Source of the DNA: Dongia_B sp964406155
GTDB lineage: Bacteria > Pseudomonadota > Alphaproteobacteria > Dongiales > Dongiaceae
Length of the DNA stretch: 64,000 nt
Assembly: GCA_964406155.1 (NCBI GenBank)
Contig: CAYOQR010000017.1
Span: 1-64,000, forward strand
Direction of reading: 5' to 3'
Position 1 is the stretch's first letter; each line of letters starts with the position of its first letter. The notes beneath the pieces are model-generated. The model had not been told where the DNA came from. It saw only the letters and a list, made by a program, of their open reading frames with translations, and ran no database searches. A program made the translations under genes and the position numbers. Positions 17,697 through 26,588 of the stretch are shown here, piece by piece.

Positions 17697-17819
17697 GACG
17701 TGGCAGCCGGGACGGTATCGTCCCAAGTTCCCCGTCCCGACAGCTTATCGGCCACGTCGACATGCCGGAAAGCCGGGTGTCGGCGCCAGGTTTAACGCTC
17801 GCTCGGCAGGAGGAGCCCG
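17697..17819 (+). promoter_or_regulatory. ROSE-like RNA thermometer in the hsp20 leader
   Basis: The leader folds into successive stems. An outer perfect 8-bp pair GACGTGGC/GCCACGTC (17697-17704 with 17751-17758) encloses a perfect GGGACG-GTAT-CGTCCC hairpin (17709-17724). A second hairpin around CCGG-AAAG-CCGG follows (about 17760-17783). Last comes TCGCT (17799-17803), a 4-nt gap, and the Shine-Dalgarno AGGAGGAG (17808-17815). A U(U/C)GCU box facing AGGAG is the hallmark of ROSE thermometers, which block translation of small heat shock genes at low temperature. Assignment is by eye. Confidence 0.6.
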
Positions 17820-18260
17820 ATGTCACGATTGTCCCTGTTCAACAGCCCGCTGCTGCTGGGCTTCGATCAGTTCGAACGCACCCTGGACCGGGTCGCGAAA
17901 TCCGGCGCCGAAGGTTATCCCCCCTACAATATCGAGCAGGTGGGCGACGATACGCTCCGCATCATCCTGGCCGTGGCCGGCTTTGCGCTGGAGGATCTGG
18001 AAATCCAGCTCGAAGACAATCAATTGACCGTGCGCGGCAAGCAAAAGGACGATCCCAACCGTATCTATCTGTATCGCGGGATCGCCGCACGCCAGTTCCA
18101 GCGCGGCTTCGTCCTCGCCGAGGGGATCGAGGTCGCCGGTGCCACACTCGATAACGGCTTGCTCTGCATCGATCTCAAGCGGCCCAAGGTGATCCCTCAG
18201 GTGAAGACCGTGCCGATCAAGAAGGCCGGCGGCGCCAAGGCGATCGAGCCGCATGAGTAA
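17820..18260 (+). CDS. Small heat shock protein, Hsp20 family
   Basis: ATP-independent holdase of 146 residues. The N-terminal SLFNSPLLLGFDQFERTLDRV resembles IbpA-type proteins. The alpha-crystallin domain spans ~35-130 with YNIEQVGDDTLRIILAVAGFALEDLEIQLEDNQLTVRGKQ and AARQFQRGFVLAEGIEV-ATLDNGLLCIDL. The C-terminal IPQV corresponds to the IxI/V anchoring motif. The strong AGGAGG ribosome site is apparently masked by a ROSE-like hairpin. Followed 95 nt later by a DUF1150 gene. Confidence 0.93.
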   Translation: MSRLSLFNSPLLLGFDQFERTLDRVAKSGAEGYPPYNIEQVGDDTLRIILAVAGFALEDLEIQLEDNQLTVRGKQKDDPNRIYLYRGIAARQFQRGFVLAEGIEVAGATLDNGLLCIDLKRPKVIPQVKTVPIKKAGGAKAIEPHE

Positions 18261-18355
18261 CAGCGCCAATTGAGTGACCGCACGATGACGACCGCTGGCC
18301 CGATACCGGAACACGCGGCGCGGCAATCGGCGGAGAAAGGGATAAGGGTGGTATC

Positions 18356-18574
18356 ATGATCGACACTGTCGAACGGTTCAAACATCTCAGCGCGCAGGAA
18401 ATGCTGGCGCTCGGCCTCAAGGACATCGCCTATCTGAAGGAAGTTGAGGTCGATGGCGAAACGGCGGTCGCCATTCATGCCGCCAACGGCCAGCAGATCG
18501 CACTGATGCCAGACCGCAATGCGGCGGTGGCGGCGGTCTGGGAAAACGGCTTGGCACCCGTCGCGCTGCAGTAA
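18356..18574 (+). CDS. DUF1150 family protein
   Basis: A 72-residue acidic protein. LSAQEMLALGLKDIAYLKEV, then AVAIHAANGQQIALMPDRNAAVAAVWENGLAPVALQ, matches DUF1150, a short alphaproteobacterial family commonly found next to a small heat shock gene. Function unknown. It lies 95 nt after hsp20 on the same strand, probably in the same transcript. Confidence 0.85.
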   Translation: MIDTVERFKHLSAQEMLALGLKDIAYLKEVEVDGETAVAIHAANGQQIALMPDRNAAVAAVWENGLAPVALQ

Positions 18575-18673
18575 ACGCAACGTCCGGCTCACGGAGTGTC
18601 CTGCGACGCCCCATAGCATTCCGGCGCGACCGGGAGGCCGCGCCGAGAAGCAGATCAGATCAAACGCCGGGAA

Positions 18674-19138
18674 TCAGGCGGCGTGGCTCGCCGTCGTATC
18701 GGTCAGCAGCGCATAGAGCGCTTCCGGTTGGTCCGTGCCGCGCAGCTTTTCGCAGATGCTGCGGTCACGCAACAAGCGGCTGACGCGGGCCAGGGCCTTG
18801 AGGTGATCGGCGCCGGCGCCTTCCGGCGCCAGCAGCAGGAAGATCAGGTCCACCGGCTGTTCATCGATCGAATCGAAATCCACCGGTTCGTCAAGGCGGG
18901 CGAAGAGACCGAACAGCGAGGGCATTTCCGGCAGCTTGCCATGGGGAATCGCGATGCCGTTGCCGACACCCGTGGTCCCCAGGCGCTCGCGCTCCAGCAA
19001 CACATCGAAGATGGCGCGCTCATGCAGGCCGGTCAGCTCCGCCGCCCGTTTCGCCAGTTCCTGGAGGACCTGCTTTTTGCTGGTCGCCTTCAGCCGGGCA
19101 ACGACATGCGCCGGCGTAATCAGATCTTCTATTTCCAT
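18674..19138 (-). CDS. ptsN: Nitrogen-regulatory PTS enzyme IIA (EIIANtr)
   Basis: A phosphocarrier of the nitrogen PTS. The 154-residue protein has TSKKQVLQELAKRAAELTG, VLLERERLGTTGVGNGIAIPHGK with the phosphorylatable His (~residue 66), and DLIFLLLAPEGAGADHLKALARVSRLLRD. Start at 19138 (MEIEDLITPAHV) has GAGGGAA upstream and matches the family. It closes the rpoN-hpf-ptsN order, well known in proteobacteria; unphosphorylated EIIANtr regulates potassium transport in some species, of interest given two kup genes in the window. Confidence 0.96.
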   Translation of the reverse strand: MEIEDLITPAHVVARLKATSKKQVLQELAKRAAELTGLHERAIFDVLLERERLGTTGVGNGIAIPHGKLPEMPSLFGLFARLDEPVDFDSIDEQPVDLIFLLLAPEGAGADHLKALARVSRLLRDRSICEKLRGTDQPEALYALLTDTTASHAA

Positions 19139-19273
19139 TGGTTCCCTCGTCCTGGCGGGCCGCATCCTCAGCAAACCCATCTGCCAGTGCCCCAATTCAG
19201 TCTTGCCCGTGCGCTGTGGAAGCCGGCCATCGCAAGCGGCCTGACATCCTGCGGCGTTTCGGGCAGACCAGCG

Positions 19274-19876
19274 CTACTGCTGCTGCGCCGATGCCTCCGC
19301 TTGCATGCGAGGATCGACCCAGCCGATATGGCCGTCATTGCGGCGATAGATCATGTTCAATCCGCCATGGGCGCGATTGAGAAACATCATCGCTTTCTGA
19401 TCGGATAAATCCAGCCGCATGACCGCTTCGCTCACGGTCAGGGACGGAATATTCGTCTGCATCTCGGCGATGATCACCGGCGCGGTATCAATGGCCGGCT
19501 CGTGCTCCTCGCCATGCGTCTCGTCATAGCCGTTGGCCTCCAGCACATATTGCGCCGCACGCTGCGAATCCGTTGTCGCGCGATGATGGTCGCGCAGCCG
19601 GCGCTTATAGCGGCGCAGGCGCTTGGCAATATGATCAGCCGCCTTGTCATAGGCGACATAAGGCTGATCGGCGGCAGCTTCCGATTGCAGCAGGATGCCA
19701 CGCCCGACATGCACGGAGATCTGCGCCGAAAACAGATGCACCTGTTTCGACAGCGCCACCGTTGCTTCTATCGGATTGCCGAAATACTTGCCGAAGATCG
19801 CTTCCAGACTTTCCGCGATGTGGCTCCGCAAAGCGTCACCGACATCGAGATTTTTACCTTTAACGGTCAGGTTCAT
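19274..19876 (-). CDS. hpf: Ribosome hibernation promoting factor, long form
   Basis: The 200-residue long HPF promotes 100S ribosome dimers in stationary phase. The N-terminal domain begins MNLTVKGKNLDVGDALRSHIAESLEAIFGKYF and includes the basic helix KAADHIAKRLRRYKRRLRDHH; the C-terminal dimerisation domain has PSLTVSEAVMRLDLSDQKAMMFLNRAHGGLNMIYRRNDGHIGWVDP. Both domains are complete. A promoter-like pair is found at 19962-19990, so it may be transcribed separately from rpoN. Confidence 0.96.
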   Translation of the reverse strand: MNLTVKGKNLDVGDALRSHIAESLEAIFGKYFGNPIEATVALSKQVHLFSAQISVHVGRGILLQSEAAADQPYVAYDKAADHIAKRLRRYKRRLRDHHRATTDSQRAAQYVLEANGYDETHGEEHEPAIDTAPVIIAEMQTNIPSLTVSEAVMRLDLSDQKAMMFLNRAHGGLNMIYRRNDGHIGWVDPRMQAEASAQQQ

Positions 19877-19961
19877 TTCCTACGTCCAGGTTTACGGGCC
19901 AAATCGGAAGTATGACGTGCTCTGCTTCCCTCCCGGCCCCAGCCGACGCAAAGTGGCCGGG

Positions 19962-19990
19962 ACCATAAGAACCACCCTCGACCGAGTCAA
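19962..19990 (-). promoter_or_regulatory. Probable promoter of hpf
   Basis: Minus strand TTGACT (19985-19990), 17-nt spacer, TATGGT (19962-19967), ~85 nt before the hpf start. Confidence 0.5.
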
Positions 19991-20087
19991 GGCCGCCGGG
20001 AAACCCCTTTTTCGCGTGTTAAAGAATCAGCCGGTCGATCGCCGGGCGATGATTTGAAACCTCCCTGACTGAATCATGTAGCGCGCC

Positions 20088-21683
20088 TCAGGCGGAACGC
20101 AAGGCTTTCTCGCGGCGGCGCTGCACCGAAGACTGAATTCTTAATGATTCTCTATACTTAGCAACAGTTCGCCGGGCGATATCCACGCCCTGTCCCTTGA
20201 GGATGGCGACCAGTTGATCGTCGGACAGGACGGCGTCCGGCGTCTCGGCATCGATCAGTTCCTTGATGCGCGAGCGGACGGCTTCGGCGGAATGGCTGGC
20301 GGCGCCGTCGGAGCTCTGGATCGCCGCCGAGAAGAAGTAGCGCATTTCGAACAGGCCCCGGGGCGTCGCCATGTATTTATTGGTGGCGACCCGGCTGACG
20401 GTGCTCTCATGCATCTCGATCGCCAGCGCGATATCGCGTCGGATCAGCGGCTTCAGATGCTGCACGCCATGGAGGAAAAAAGCCTCCTGCTGACGAACGA
20501 TTTCGGAAGCGACTTTCAGGATCGTGGTGGCGCGCTGATGCAGCGTCTTCACCAGCCAGTTGGCGGCGGAAAGCCGCTCCGCCAGATAGTCGCGGTCCTG
20601 CTTCGACTGGGTGCGGGTCGAAACCTCGGCGTAATACTGCTGATTGACCAGCAGGCGCGGCAGGGTATCGGCATTGAGCTCTACCCCCCAACTGCCGTCA
20701 GGTTGGCGATAAACCAGGATGTCGGGCACGATGGTCTGCGCCTCGATCTTGTCGAAACTGGCGCCGGGCCGCGGATTGAGACTGCGAATCTCCGCCACCA
20801 TATCCGCCAGATCCTCGGCATCGACACCGCACAGCTTCATCAGTTGCGCACGGTCATGCTTGGCCAGCAGATCGAGATGCTGCAACAGGCATTGCATCGC
20901 CGGATCGAGCCGGTCGCGGTCGCGCAGTTGCAGCGCCAGGCATTCGGCGAGATTGCGCGCGCAGACGCCCACCGGGTCGAATTGTTGCAGCTTCTTTAAC
21001 ACCGCTTCGACCTGGTCGAGACCGCAATTCAGCCGTTCCGCGACCGCCGCGAGATCGCCGCTGATATAGCCCGTGTCATCGACCATATCGATCAACTGCA
21101 GGCCGATCAGCCGCTCGGTCGGATCGGTCACGTCGAGGCCGAGCTGCTGTTCCAGATGCTCGTGCAGGGTCAGATCGCGGCTCAGCGTCTGTTCGAGGCC
21201 GAATTCGTCGTCGCCGAATTCACCACCGCTGCTGCCGCTGGTGCTGTTGCGCCAGGAATTGAGCCCTGCGAGATCGGCCACCGCCGCCGCGCCATCCGCC
21301 GCGCCGTCGCTGCTGTAAACATTCTCGTAGTCGGTATCGAGCGGCGATTCCCGATTGTCGGGCAGTACCTCGCGGCGGCTGTAATCGCTGGCATCCAGCA
21401 ATCCCTCGCCCGGTGTCTCGGCGCCGGAATCCCCAGCGGCATCGTCGCCGGCCGCATCCGCATGCTCGCCGCGCCCTTCCGCGCCCATCCCATCCAGACC
21501 TTGGCTATCGTCGCCACGGCCGTCCTCACCGCGCTCGAGCAGGGGATTCTGCTCCAGCTCCTGTTCCACATAGCCGGCAAGATCCTGGTTCGACAGCTCA
21601 AGCAGCTTGATCGCCTGCTGTAGCTGCGGTGTCATGACCAGGGTCTGGGACTGGCGTAAATCTAATCTTTGGGTCACTGCCAT
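20088..21683 (-). CDS. rpoN: RNA polymerase sigma-54 factor
   Basis: Alternative sigma factor that needs AAA+ activators and recognises -24/-12 promoters. The 531-residue protein starts MAVTQRLDLRQSQTLVMTPQLQQAIKLLELSNQDL, the Gln/Leu-rich activator-interacting region I. Residues ~50-150 are an acidic, low-complexity linker. The core-binding region and the helix-turn-helix follow, then the C-terminal RpoN box ARRTVAKYRE. It is downstream of lptB by 108 nt and upstream of hpf, the usual alphaproteobacterial order. Confidence 0.97.
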   Translation of the reverse strand: MAVTQRLDLRQSQTLVMTPQLQQAIKLLELSNQDLAGYVEQELEQNPLLERGEDGRGDDSQGLDGMGAEGRGEHADAAGDDAAGDSGAETPGEGLLDASDYSRREVLPDNRESPLDTDYENVYSSDGAADGAAAVADLAGLNSWRNSTSGSSGGEFGDDEFGLEQTLSRDLTLHEHLEQQLGLDVTDPTERLIGLQLIDMVDDTGYISGDLAAVAERLNCGLDQVEAVLKKLQQFDPVGVCARNLAECLALQLRDRDRLDPAMQCLLQHLDLLAKHDRAQLMKLCGVDAEDLADMVAEIRSLNPRPGASFDKIEAQTIVPDILVYRQPDGSWGVELNADTLPRLLVNQQYYAEVSTRTQSKQDRDYLAERLSAANWLVKTLHQRATTILKVASEIVRQQEAFFLHGVQHLKPLIRRDIALAIEMHESTVSRVATNKYMATPRGLFEMRYFFSAAIQSSDGAASHSAEAVRSRIKELIDAETPDAVLSDDQLVAILKGQGVDIARRTVAKYRESLRIQSSVQRRREKALRSA

Positions 21684-21791
21684 GGCGGGCTCAGCCTAGC
21701 AGGTTAGCGCCGAACTTGCACGGCTGGCGTGCGGGCTGCCGCCCCTGAGCGGGTGCGGCGGAAGGCCGGCCAACAACGTCGAGGAGACTGG

Positions 21792-22649
21792 TTACAGCGA
21801 GAAGGTTTCGCCGAGATAGACCCGGCGCACGGCCGCATCGGCGACGATTTCGCTGGGCGTACCCTCGCGCAGCACTTCACCGTCATGCAAGATATAGGCC
21901 CGGTCGACGATCTCCAGCGTGTCGCGGACATTGTGATCGGTGATCAGCACGCCGATCCCGCGATCCTTCAAATGCGAAACGATGTCACGGATATCCGCGA
22001 CCGCGATCGGATCGATGCCGGCCAGCGGCTCGTCGAGCAGAATGTAATTGGGCTGGGTCGCCAGGCAGCGGGCGATTTCCACCCGGCGACGTTCGCCGCC
22101 GGACAGCGCCATGGCCGGCACCTTACGCAGATGGCCGACGGAAAACTCATCCAGCAGCTTGTTCAATCTGGCGCGGCGGGATTCGGCGTCGCGCTCGACC
22201 ACCTCGAGCACCGCCATGATGTTCTGTTCCACGGTCATGCCGCGGAAAATCGAGGCTTCCTGGGGCAGGTAACCGACACCCGCCCGGGCGCGCTCATACA
22301 TCGGCTGCTCGGTCACTTCCTGGCCGTCGAGGAAGATCGCGCCGGCATCCGCCCGGACCAGGCCCGTGATGATGTAGAAGCAGGTGGTCTTGCCGGCGCC
22401 GTTCGGGCCCAACAGGCCAACCGCTTCGCCACGCTGCACGCCGATGGTCACGTCGCGCAGCACCGGCCGCTTCCGATATTGCTTGCCGAGATGATAAGCA
22501 ACGAGCCCATTCACGCTGGCCGGGTTGATCGCCATGCCGTCGACCATGATGGCGCCCGGATGATGGCCGCTATGCGAGGCCGCCGAAGAAAGATCGGCCG
22601 CGCCGCCATTCGGCACCTGAAGGCTCGCGATGTCGTTCGGGCTGCTCAT
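21792..22649 (-). CDS. lptB: LPS export ABC transporter ATPase
   Basis: Cytoplasmic ATPase that powers LPS extraction with LptF/LptG. Walker A GPNGAGKTT, the Q-loop PQEASIF, signature LSGGERRRVEIAR, Walker B YILLDEPLAGID and the switch His in LITDHNVRDT are present. The 285 residues exceed the ~240 of E. coli because of a ~50-residue N-terminal extension; an internal start at MVDGMAINPASV is possible. Its ATG overlaps the lptA stop (ATGA), so translation is coupled. Confidence 0.95.
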   Translation of the reverse strand: MSSPNDIASLQVPNGGAADLSSAASHSGHHPGAIMVDGMAINPASVNGLVAYHLGKQYRKRPVLRDVTIGVQRGEAVGLLGPNGAGKTTCFYIITGLVRADAGAIFLDGQEVTEQPMYERARAGVGYLPQEASIFRGMTVEQNIMAVLEVVERDAESRRARLNKLLDEFSVGHLRKVPAMALSGGERRRVEIARCLATQPNYILLDEPLAGIDPIAVADIRDIVSHLKDRGIGVLITDHNVRDTLEIVDRAYILHDGEVLREGTPSEIVADAAVRRVYLGETFSL

Positions 22650-23620
22650 GGATTCGTCGTCGGTGTCGTCGTGGTTTTGGCGCTGCCGGATGTTCCGCTG
22701 TCCGTTGTACCACTGTTATCTTTCGGGCCGATAACGGTCCGCACCCGGCGATTGCCTTTCGACTTGTCCGCCAGCAGGCGGCTGACATTCTTCACCGTGT
22801 CGATTTCAGCCCGATCGCCCGTGAAGACGTCCTTGCCCTGCACGATCCGGACATTGCCGATCAGGACCGCCACCTTGGTTTCGGTGTTGTAGATCATCTT
22901 GTCGGCGGTGGAGTCCTGCTTGGCCGTGATGGCGTGAACCTTGCCCACCGCCTCGATCTGGTACAGGACCTTCTTGCCATCGGTATTGCGATGGAAATAG
23001 CCGGTCTGCATATCGGAGCGGACCTTGGTATCGCCATGCACGGAATAGACATCGCCGCGGGCGACGACGGCATCACGGTCCTTCCAGTATTCCATGGAAT
23101 CCCGCGCCGTCGAGGTATCGCCGTTATCGTTGTTAACGGCCTTCAGGGCCTTGCCGGTCAGCACCAGCAGCTTTTTCGCGTCACTGTAATCGGCGTGATC
23201 GCCATAGGCTGTCTGCGATCCGTTCTTGACGATCACATGACCCTCGGCGGTCATGTGATCGATATGGTTGCTGTCGGTGCTGTAATAGGCGCTGAGCACG
23301 TCGCCGGCGATGGACTGACTGCCTTGCACCGCCAGGGCATTGCCCCGCGCCACATAGCTCTTCTCGTCCTTGCGCCATTCGATGCCGTTATCGGCGGTGA
23401 TTTCGATCGGCTTCGCGCTGCTGCTGAAATCGAAGCCGCCTCCGCCGGTATCGGATGAGGTGCCGACAGCCGCGGTCTGCGTGCCGTTCTTCTGCCCGCC
23501 TTCTCCCTCGGCGGCGGCCGGCAGGGCCGGCAAAGCGAGGGCGCAAGCCAGGACAAAGGCATAGCGATAAGCGCGACGCCGCGAGGCCTGCGCGATCGGA
23601 AGTCGGAAGCGCGGCGTCAT
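22646..23620 (-). CDS. lptA: Periplasmic LPS transport protein LptA (OstA-like)
   Basis: The bridge protein of the LPS transport chain. Residues 1-~38 form a signal peptide (RYAFVLACALALPALPAAAEG). The body shows repeated beta-jellyroll strands of the OstA_N type: PIEITADNGIEWRKDEKSYVARGNA, ADYSDAKKLLVLTGKA, VAVLIGNVRIVQGKDVFTGDRAEID. At 324 residues it is much longer than E. coli LptA (185), so it may contain a second OstA unit. A Thr-rich tail ends the protein. Overlaps both lptC and lptB by 4 nt. Confidence 0.9.
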   Translation of the reverse strand: MTPRFRLPIAQASRRRAYRYAFVLACALALPALPAAAEGEGGQKNGTQTAAVGTSSDTGGGGFDFSSSAKPIEITADNGIEWRKDEKSYVARGNALAVQGSQSIAGDVLSAYYSTDSNHIDHMTAEGHVIVKNGSQTAYGDHADYSDAKKLLVLTGKALKAVNNDNGDTSTARDSMEYWKDRDAVVARGDVYSVHGDTKVRSDMQTGYFHRNTDGKKVLYQIEAVGKVHAITAKQDSTADKMIYNTETKVAVLIGNVRIVQGKDVFTGDRAEIDTVKNVSRLLADKSKGNRRVRTVIGPKDNSGTTDSGTSGSAKTTTTPTTNP

Positions 23621-24378
23621 CCGTTGCCATCCTTTCCATTGCCAAAGATTTTCATATGGGAACGGCCCGTGAAAATAATCAGATTGCCGTTATTGAGCAC
23701 ACGGAAGCCCTGGGAGGTCAGTTCCCAGTTCTGGTTCTGGCCCTGAACCGGGTCCGAACCCTCGGCAATTTTCGCCTTCAGGTCCACATGCGCCGTGTCG
23801 GTGCGGAACGACATGCCGTTGTCATGGAACAGGGTCACATCGCCGCTGAGATCGACCAGATCGGAATCGCGGTGATAAAGCCCGTTCTTCGCCGTGACCG
23901 CCATCCAGGCGTTGTTCGCCAGGCTGATATCGGCCTGCGGCTTGGTCAGGGTGATGATGTCCTTGCCCGCACCTTCCTGCGGCTGCGTCGCCGTGGTGGC
24001 GGTGATCGTGTAGGGCCGATTCTTATCGTCGATCGAGGCGTACTTGAAATTGTTCACCGTGACGATCGACTGGGTCGGCACATTGTCCTTCGCCGTTTCG
24101 ACGGTGATGACGGTTTCGCGGTTATGGACATACCACCAGTAGCCGAGATAACCGAGCGTCGCCAGCGCCACCAGGGGCAAGCCGACCTTCACCATCCGCA
24201 AGCGGCGCGAGCTGCGCCGCTTGGCGCGCGGACGCATTTGCCCGGGATCCGCTTGCATGGCGGCGGCCTGGAAGACGGCGGAACCCGACAGTGCCTGGTC
24301 CGCGGCGGCGGCGTTGCCACCGCGCAATTGCGCCGTCTGCACCGGCGCCGGCTTAAGCTGATCGTTGCTCTGTGCCAC
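23617..24378 (-). CDS. lptC: LPS export protein LptC
   Basis: A bitopic inner-membrane protein that hands LPS to LptA. The 253-residue protein has a long cytoplasmic N-terminus (1-~70, basic near the membrane: RRSSRRLRMVKVG), one helix (LPLVALATLGYLGYWWYV) and a periplasmic LptC jellyroll. The start is GTG with GAGGAA 6 nt upstream. Gene order kdsD-lptC-lptA-lptB supports the name; sequence similarity is naturally low in this family. Confidence 0.88.
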   Translation of the reverse strand: MAQSNDQLKPAPVQTAQLRGGNAAAADQALSGSAVFQAAAMQADPGQMRPRAKRRSSRRLRMVKVGLPLVALATLGYLGYWWYVHNRETVITVETAKDNVPTQSIVTVNNFKYASIDDKNRPYTITATTATQPQEGAGKDIITLTKPQADISLANNAWMAVTAKNGLYHRDSDLVDLSGDVTLFHDNGMSFRTDTAHVDLKAKIAEGSDPVQGQNQNWELTSQGFRVLNNGNLIIFTGRSHMKIFGNGKDGNG

Positions 24379-24390
24379 GATAGTTCCTCG

Positions 24391-25395
24391 TCAGACCAGA
24401 CCGGCCCGCAAGCAGTCATGCATGCGGATGATGCCGATCGGGCGCTGATCCTCCAACACGAACAGGCTGGTAATCGACCGTTCGTTCATGATGCCGAGCG
24501 CCTCGGCAGCCAGGGCAGTGGGGCGGATCGTCAGCGGCGCATGGGTCATCACCGCATCGACCCGCATTTCCAAAAGATCCTTCCCCATATGACGCCGCAA
24601 ATCGCCGTCGGTGATGATCCCCGTCAGCCGGCTGTCGTGATCCACCACGCCGACACAGCCGAAGGTCTTCGTCGTCATTTCCAGGATCGCCGCCGACATC
24701 AACGCATGCTCGTTGATCAGCGGGGTTTCTTCCCGGACATGCATCAGCTCGGCGACACGCAGCAGCTTCTGCCCGAGCTTGCCGCCCGGATGGAACTGCC
24801 TGAAATCGTCCGCCGAGAAACCTCGGCGTTCCAGCAGCGCAACTGCCAGGGCATCGCCCAGACCCAGCATCATGGTGGTGGAGGTGGTGGGAGCAAGTCC
24901 CAGGATTCCGGCTTCCGTCACTCTCGGCAAAGCCAGCGTGACGTCGGCGGCGGCACCAAGCGCGCTCTGCGGTTCACTGGTGATGGCGATCAGCGGCACA
25001 TGCCACCGGCGCGTGTAATTGATTACATCGGACAATTCCGTGGTTTCGCCGGAATTGCTGAGGGCCAGCACCGCATCGGCCGCCGTCACCATGCCGAGAT
25101 CGCCATGGCTGGCTTCGGCCGGGTGGACGAATTGCGACGGCGTGCCTGTCGAGGCCAAGGTGGCGGCGATCTTGCGGGCGATATGACCGCTCTTGCCCAT
25201 GCCGGTGATAATCACCCGGCCGGTCACGGCCATCAGGATATCCAAGGCGCGCGGCAGGGAGGCATCCAGCGAATCGGCGAGCAGCGCCAGGGCGGCCGCT
25301 TCTTGGCGCAGCACCCGTTCCGCCGAGGCCAGACCCTCGCTGGCATGGCATCGCTGTTCCGCTGTCGGCCGTTCGACCGGCATGACTTTCGCCAT
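24391..25395 (-). CDS. kdsD: Arabinose-5-phosphate isomerase (KdsD/KpsF)
   Basis: Converts ribulose-5-phosphate to arabinose-5-phosphate, the first step to KDO for LPS. The SIS domain (~40-190) has TGMGKSGHIARKIAATLASTGTPS and HPAEASHGDLGMVTAADAVLALSNSGET; two CBS domains fill the C-terminal half (PLINEHALMSAAILEM, GIITDGDLRRHM, PIGIIRMHDCLRAGLV). Length 334 is typical. It is followed after 12 nt by lptC, joining KDO supply with LPS transport. Confidence 0.95.
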   Translation of the reverse strand: MAKVMPVERPTAEQRCHASEGLASAERVLRQEAAALALLADSLDASLPRALDILMAVTGRVIITGMGKSGHIARKIAATLASTGTPSQFVHPAEASHGDLGMVTAADAVLALSNSGETTELSDVINYTRRWHVPLIAITSEPQSALGAAADVTLALPRVTEAGILGLAPTTSTTMMLGLGDALAVALLERRGFSADDFRQFHPGGKLGQKLLRVAELMHVREETPLINEHALMSAAILEMTTKTFGCVGVVDHDSRLTGIITDGDLRRHMGKDLLEMRVDAVMTHAPLTIRPTALAAEALGIMNERSITSLFVLEDQRPIGIIRMHDCLRAGLV

Positions 25396-25615
25396 TATGC
25401 TCTCATTACGATGTTAAGTGGACCATACCGCCGCTTATCCCGCGAATCTACAGGGTTTTTCCCTTACAGGCGCTGGTTCGGCCAACGGCCGGACCGCCAG
25501 CCCGGATCGCCGGACGGCAAGCTTTTATCCTGTTCATATAGGGCCGGTCATCCTGTTTCCGAAGGAGACCCTGTGCCGCAGGTCACAAAAGCTGTGAGGT
25601 GATCCTAAAAAACCC

Positions 25616-26239
25616 TCAATGCTGGAAAATATCCGGATCTTCCCAACCAGCGAGATCAAGCAGACCCCGGGTTGGCAGGAAACGGAAGCAGGCTTCGGCG
25701 ATTTCGACCCGGCCCTCGCGCGCCAGCAGCACGTCCAGCTTGGCCTTGAGCTGGTGCAGGTAGAGCACATCCGAAGCGGCATATTTCTGCTGTTCAGCCG
25801 TCAGCTCGTCGGCACCCCAATCGGAGGATTGCTGCTGCTTCGACAATTCGATGCCCAGGAGCTCCTTGCACAGATCCTTCAGCCCGTGGCGATCGGTGAA
25901 GGTCCGCACCAGCTTCGAGGCGATCTTCGTGCAATAGACCGGCTGGCAGGTGACACCGAGATAGGCCCGCAGGGCGGCGATATCGAAGCGCGCGAAATGG
26001 AACAGCTTCAAGACCGCCGGATTTTCCAGCAGCGCCTTCAGATTGGGCGCGTGATGCTGCTGGCCCGGACGGATCTTCGGCATCTGCACCAGATGGCAGG
26101 TTCCGTCGCCGGCCGAAAGCTGGATCAGGCACAACCGATCGCGGGCCGGGTTGAGGCCCATGGTCTCGGTATCGATGGCGACGACGGGGCCGAGATCAAG
26201 GCCGTCCGGAAGATCGCCACGATGCAATTCGATCGTCAT
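25616..26239 (-). CDS. rnd: Ribonuclease D, short alphaproteobacterial form
   Basis: A DEDDy 3'-5' exoribonuclease. The 207-residue protein carries VVAIDTETMGLNPARDRLCLIQLS (motif I), HFARFDIAALRAYLG (motif II) and YAASDVLYLHQLKAKL with the Tyr and Asp of motif III. It lacks the C-terminal HRDC domains of the 375-residue E. coli enzyme; many alphaproteobacteria have this minimal form. Start at 26239 (MTIELHRGDLP) chosen over an upstream in-frame start at 26266. It lies 88 nt downstream of tRNA-Leu, on the same strand. Confidence 0.92.
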   Translation of the reverse strand: MTIELHRGDLPDGLDLGPVVAIDTETMGLNPARDRLCLIQLSAGDGTCHLVQMPKIRPGQQHHAPNLKALLENPAVLKLFHFARFDIAALRAYLGVTCQPVYCTKIASKLVRTFTDRHGLKDLCKELLGIELSKQQQSSDWGADELTAEQQKYAASDVLYLHQLKAKLDVLLAREGRVEIAEACFRFLPTRGLLDLAGWEDPDIFQH

Positions 26240-26327
26240 CTGAAATTTCCCTGCGCATCCGATCAAACCGGCCTATCAAGGGCGCTCACTGGGGCGCCGG
26301 CCGGTCGCGCAGAGACTACTTTAAGGA

Positions 26328-26412
26328 TGGTGCCCAGGAGAAGACTCGAACTTCCACGGGTTGCCCCACAGGTACCTGAAACCTGCGCGTCTACCAATTC
26401 CGCCACCTGGGC
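26328..26412 (-). tRNA. tRNA-Leu (anticodon CAG)
   Basis: On the minus strand: acceptor GCCCAGG/CCTGGGC, D arm with GGCGGAATTGGTAGACGC, anticodon stem CAGGT/ACCTG with loop TTCAGGT (anticodon CAG), a long variable arm (TGGGGCAACCCG) typical of class II tRNAs, T loop TTCGAGT and encoded CCA at 26328-26330. Confidence 0.97.
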
Positions 26413-26470
26413 CTACATACAGCGTGCCGACCGTCCGAACCGGATAATCGTGCCATACGCGGCGCGGCGC

Positions 26471-26498
26471 ATTCTGTTCAGAATAAGAACAATGTCAA
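26471..26498 (-). promoter_or_regulatory. Probable promoter of tRNA-Leu
   Basis: Minus strand perfect TTGACA (26493-26498), 16-nt spacer, CAGAAT (26471-26476), about 50 nt before the tRNA 5' end. Confidence 0.5.
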
Positions 26499-26588
26499 CG
26501 CCTTTTTGCGCGTTCTGCAAATCAACCGTAAATTATGATAGCAAGGGGCGAAAACCCGGGCGCGCCCGGGTGTACGACGGGAGGCGGC

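Larger units (their letters stand above)
17498..17819. other. Divergent region between kinase gene and hsp20
   Basis: About 320 nt. The right half holds a possible promoter and a structured hsp20 leader (see 17646-17673 and 17697-17819). In the left half I see only short unremarkable sequence; the kinase promoter could not be placed. Confidence 0.6.
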
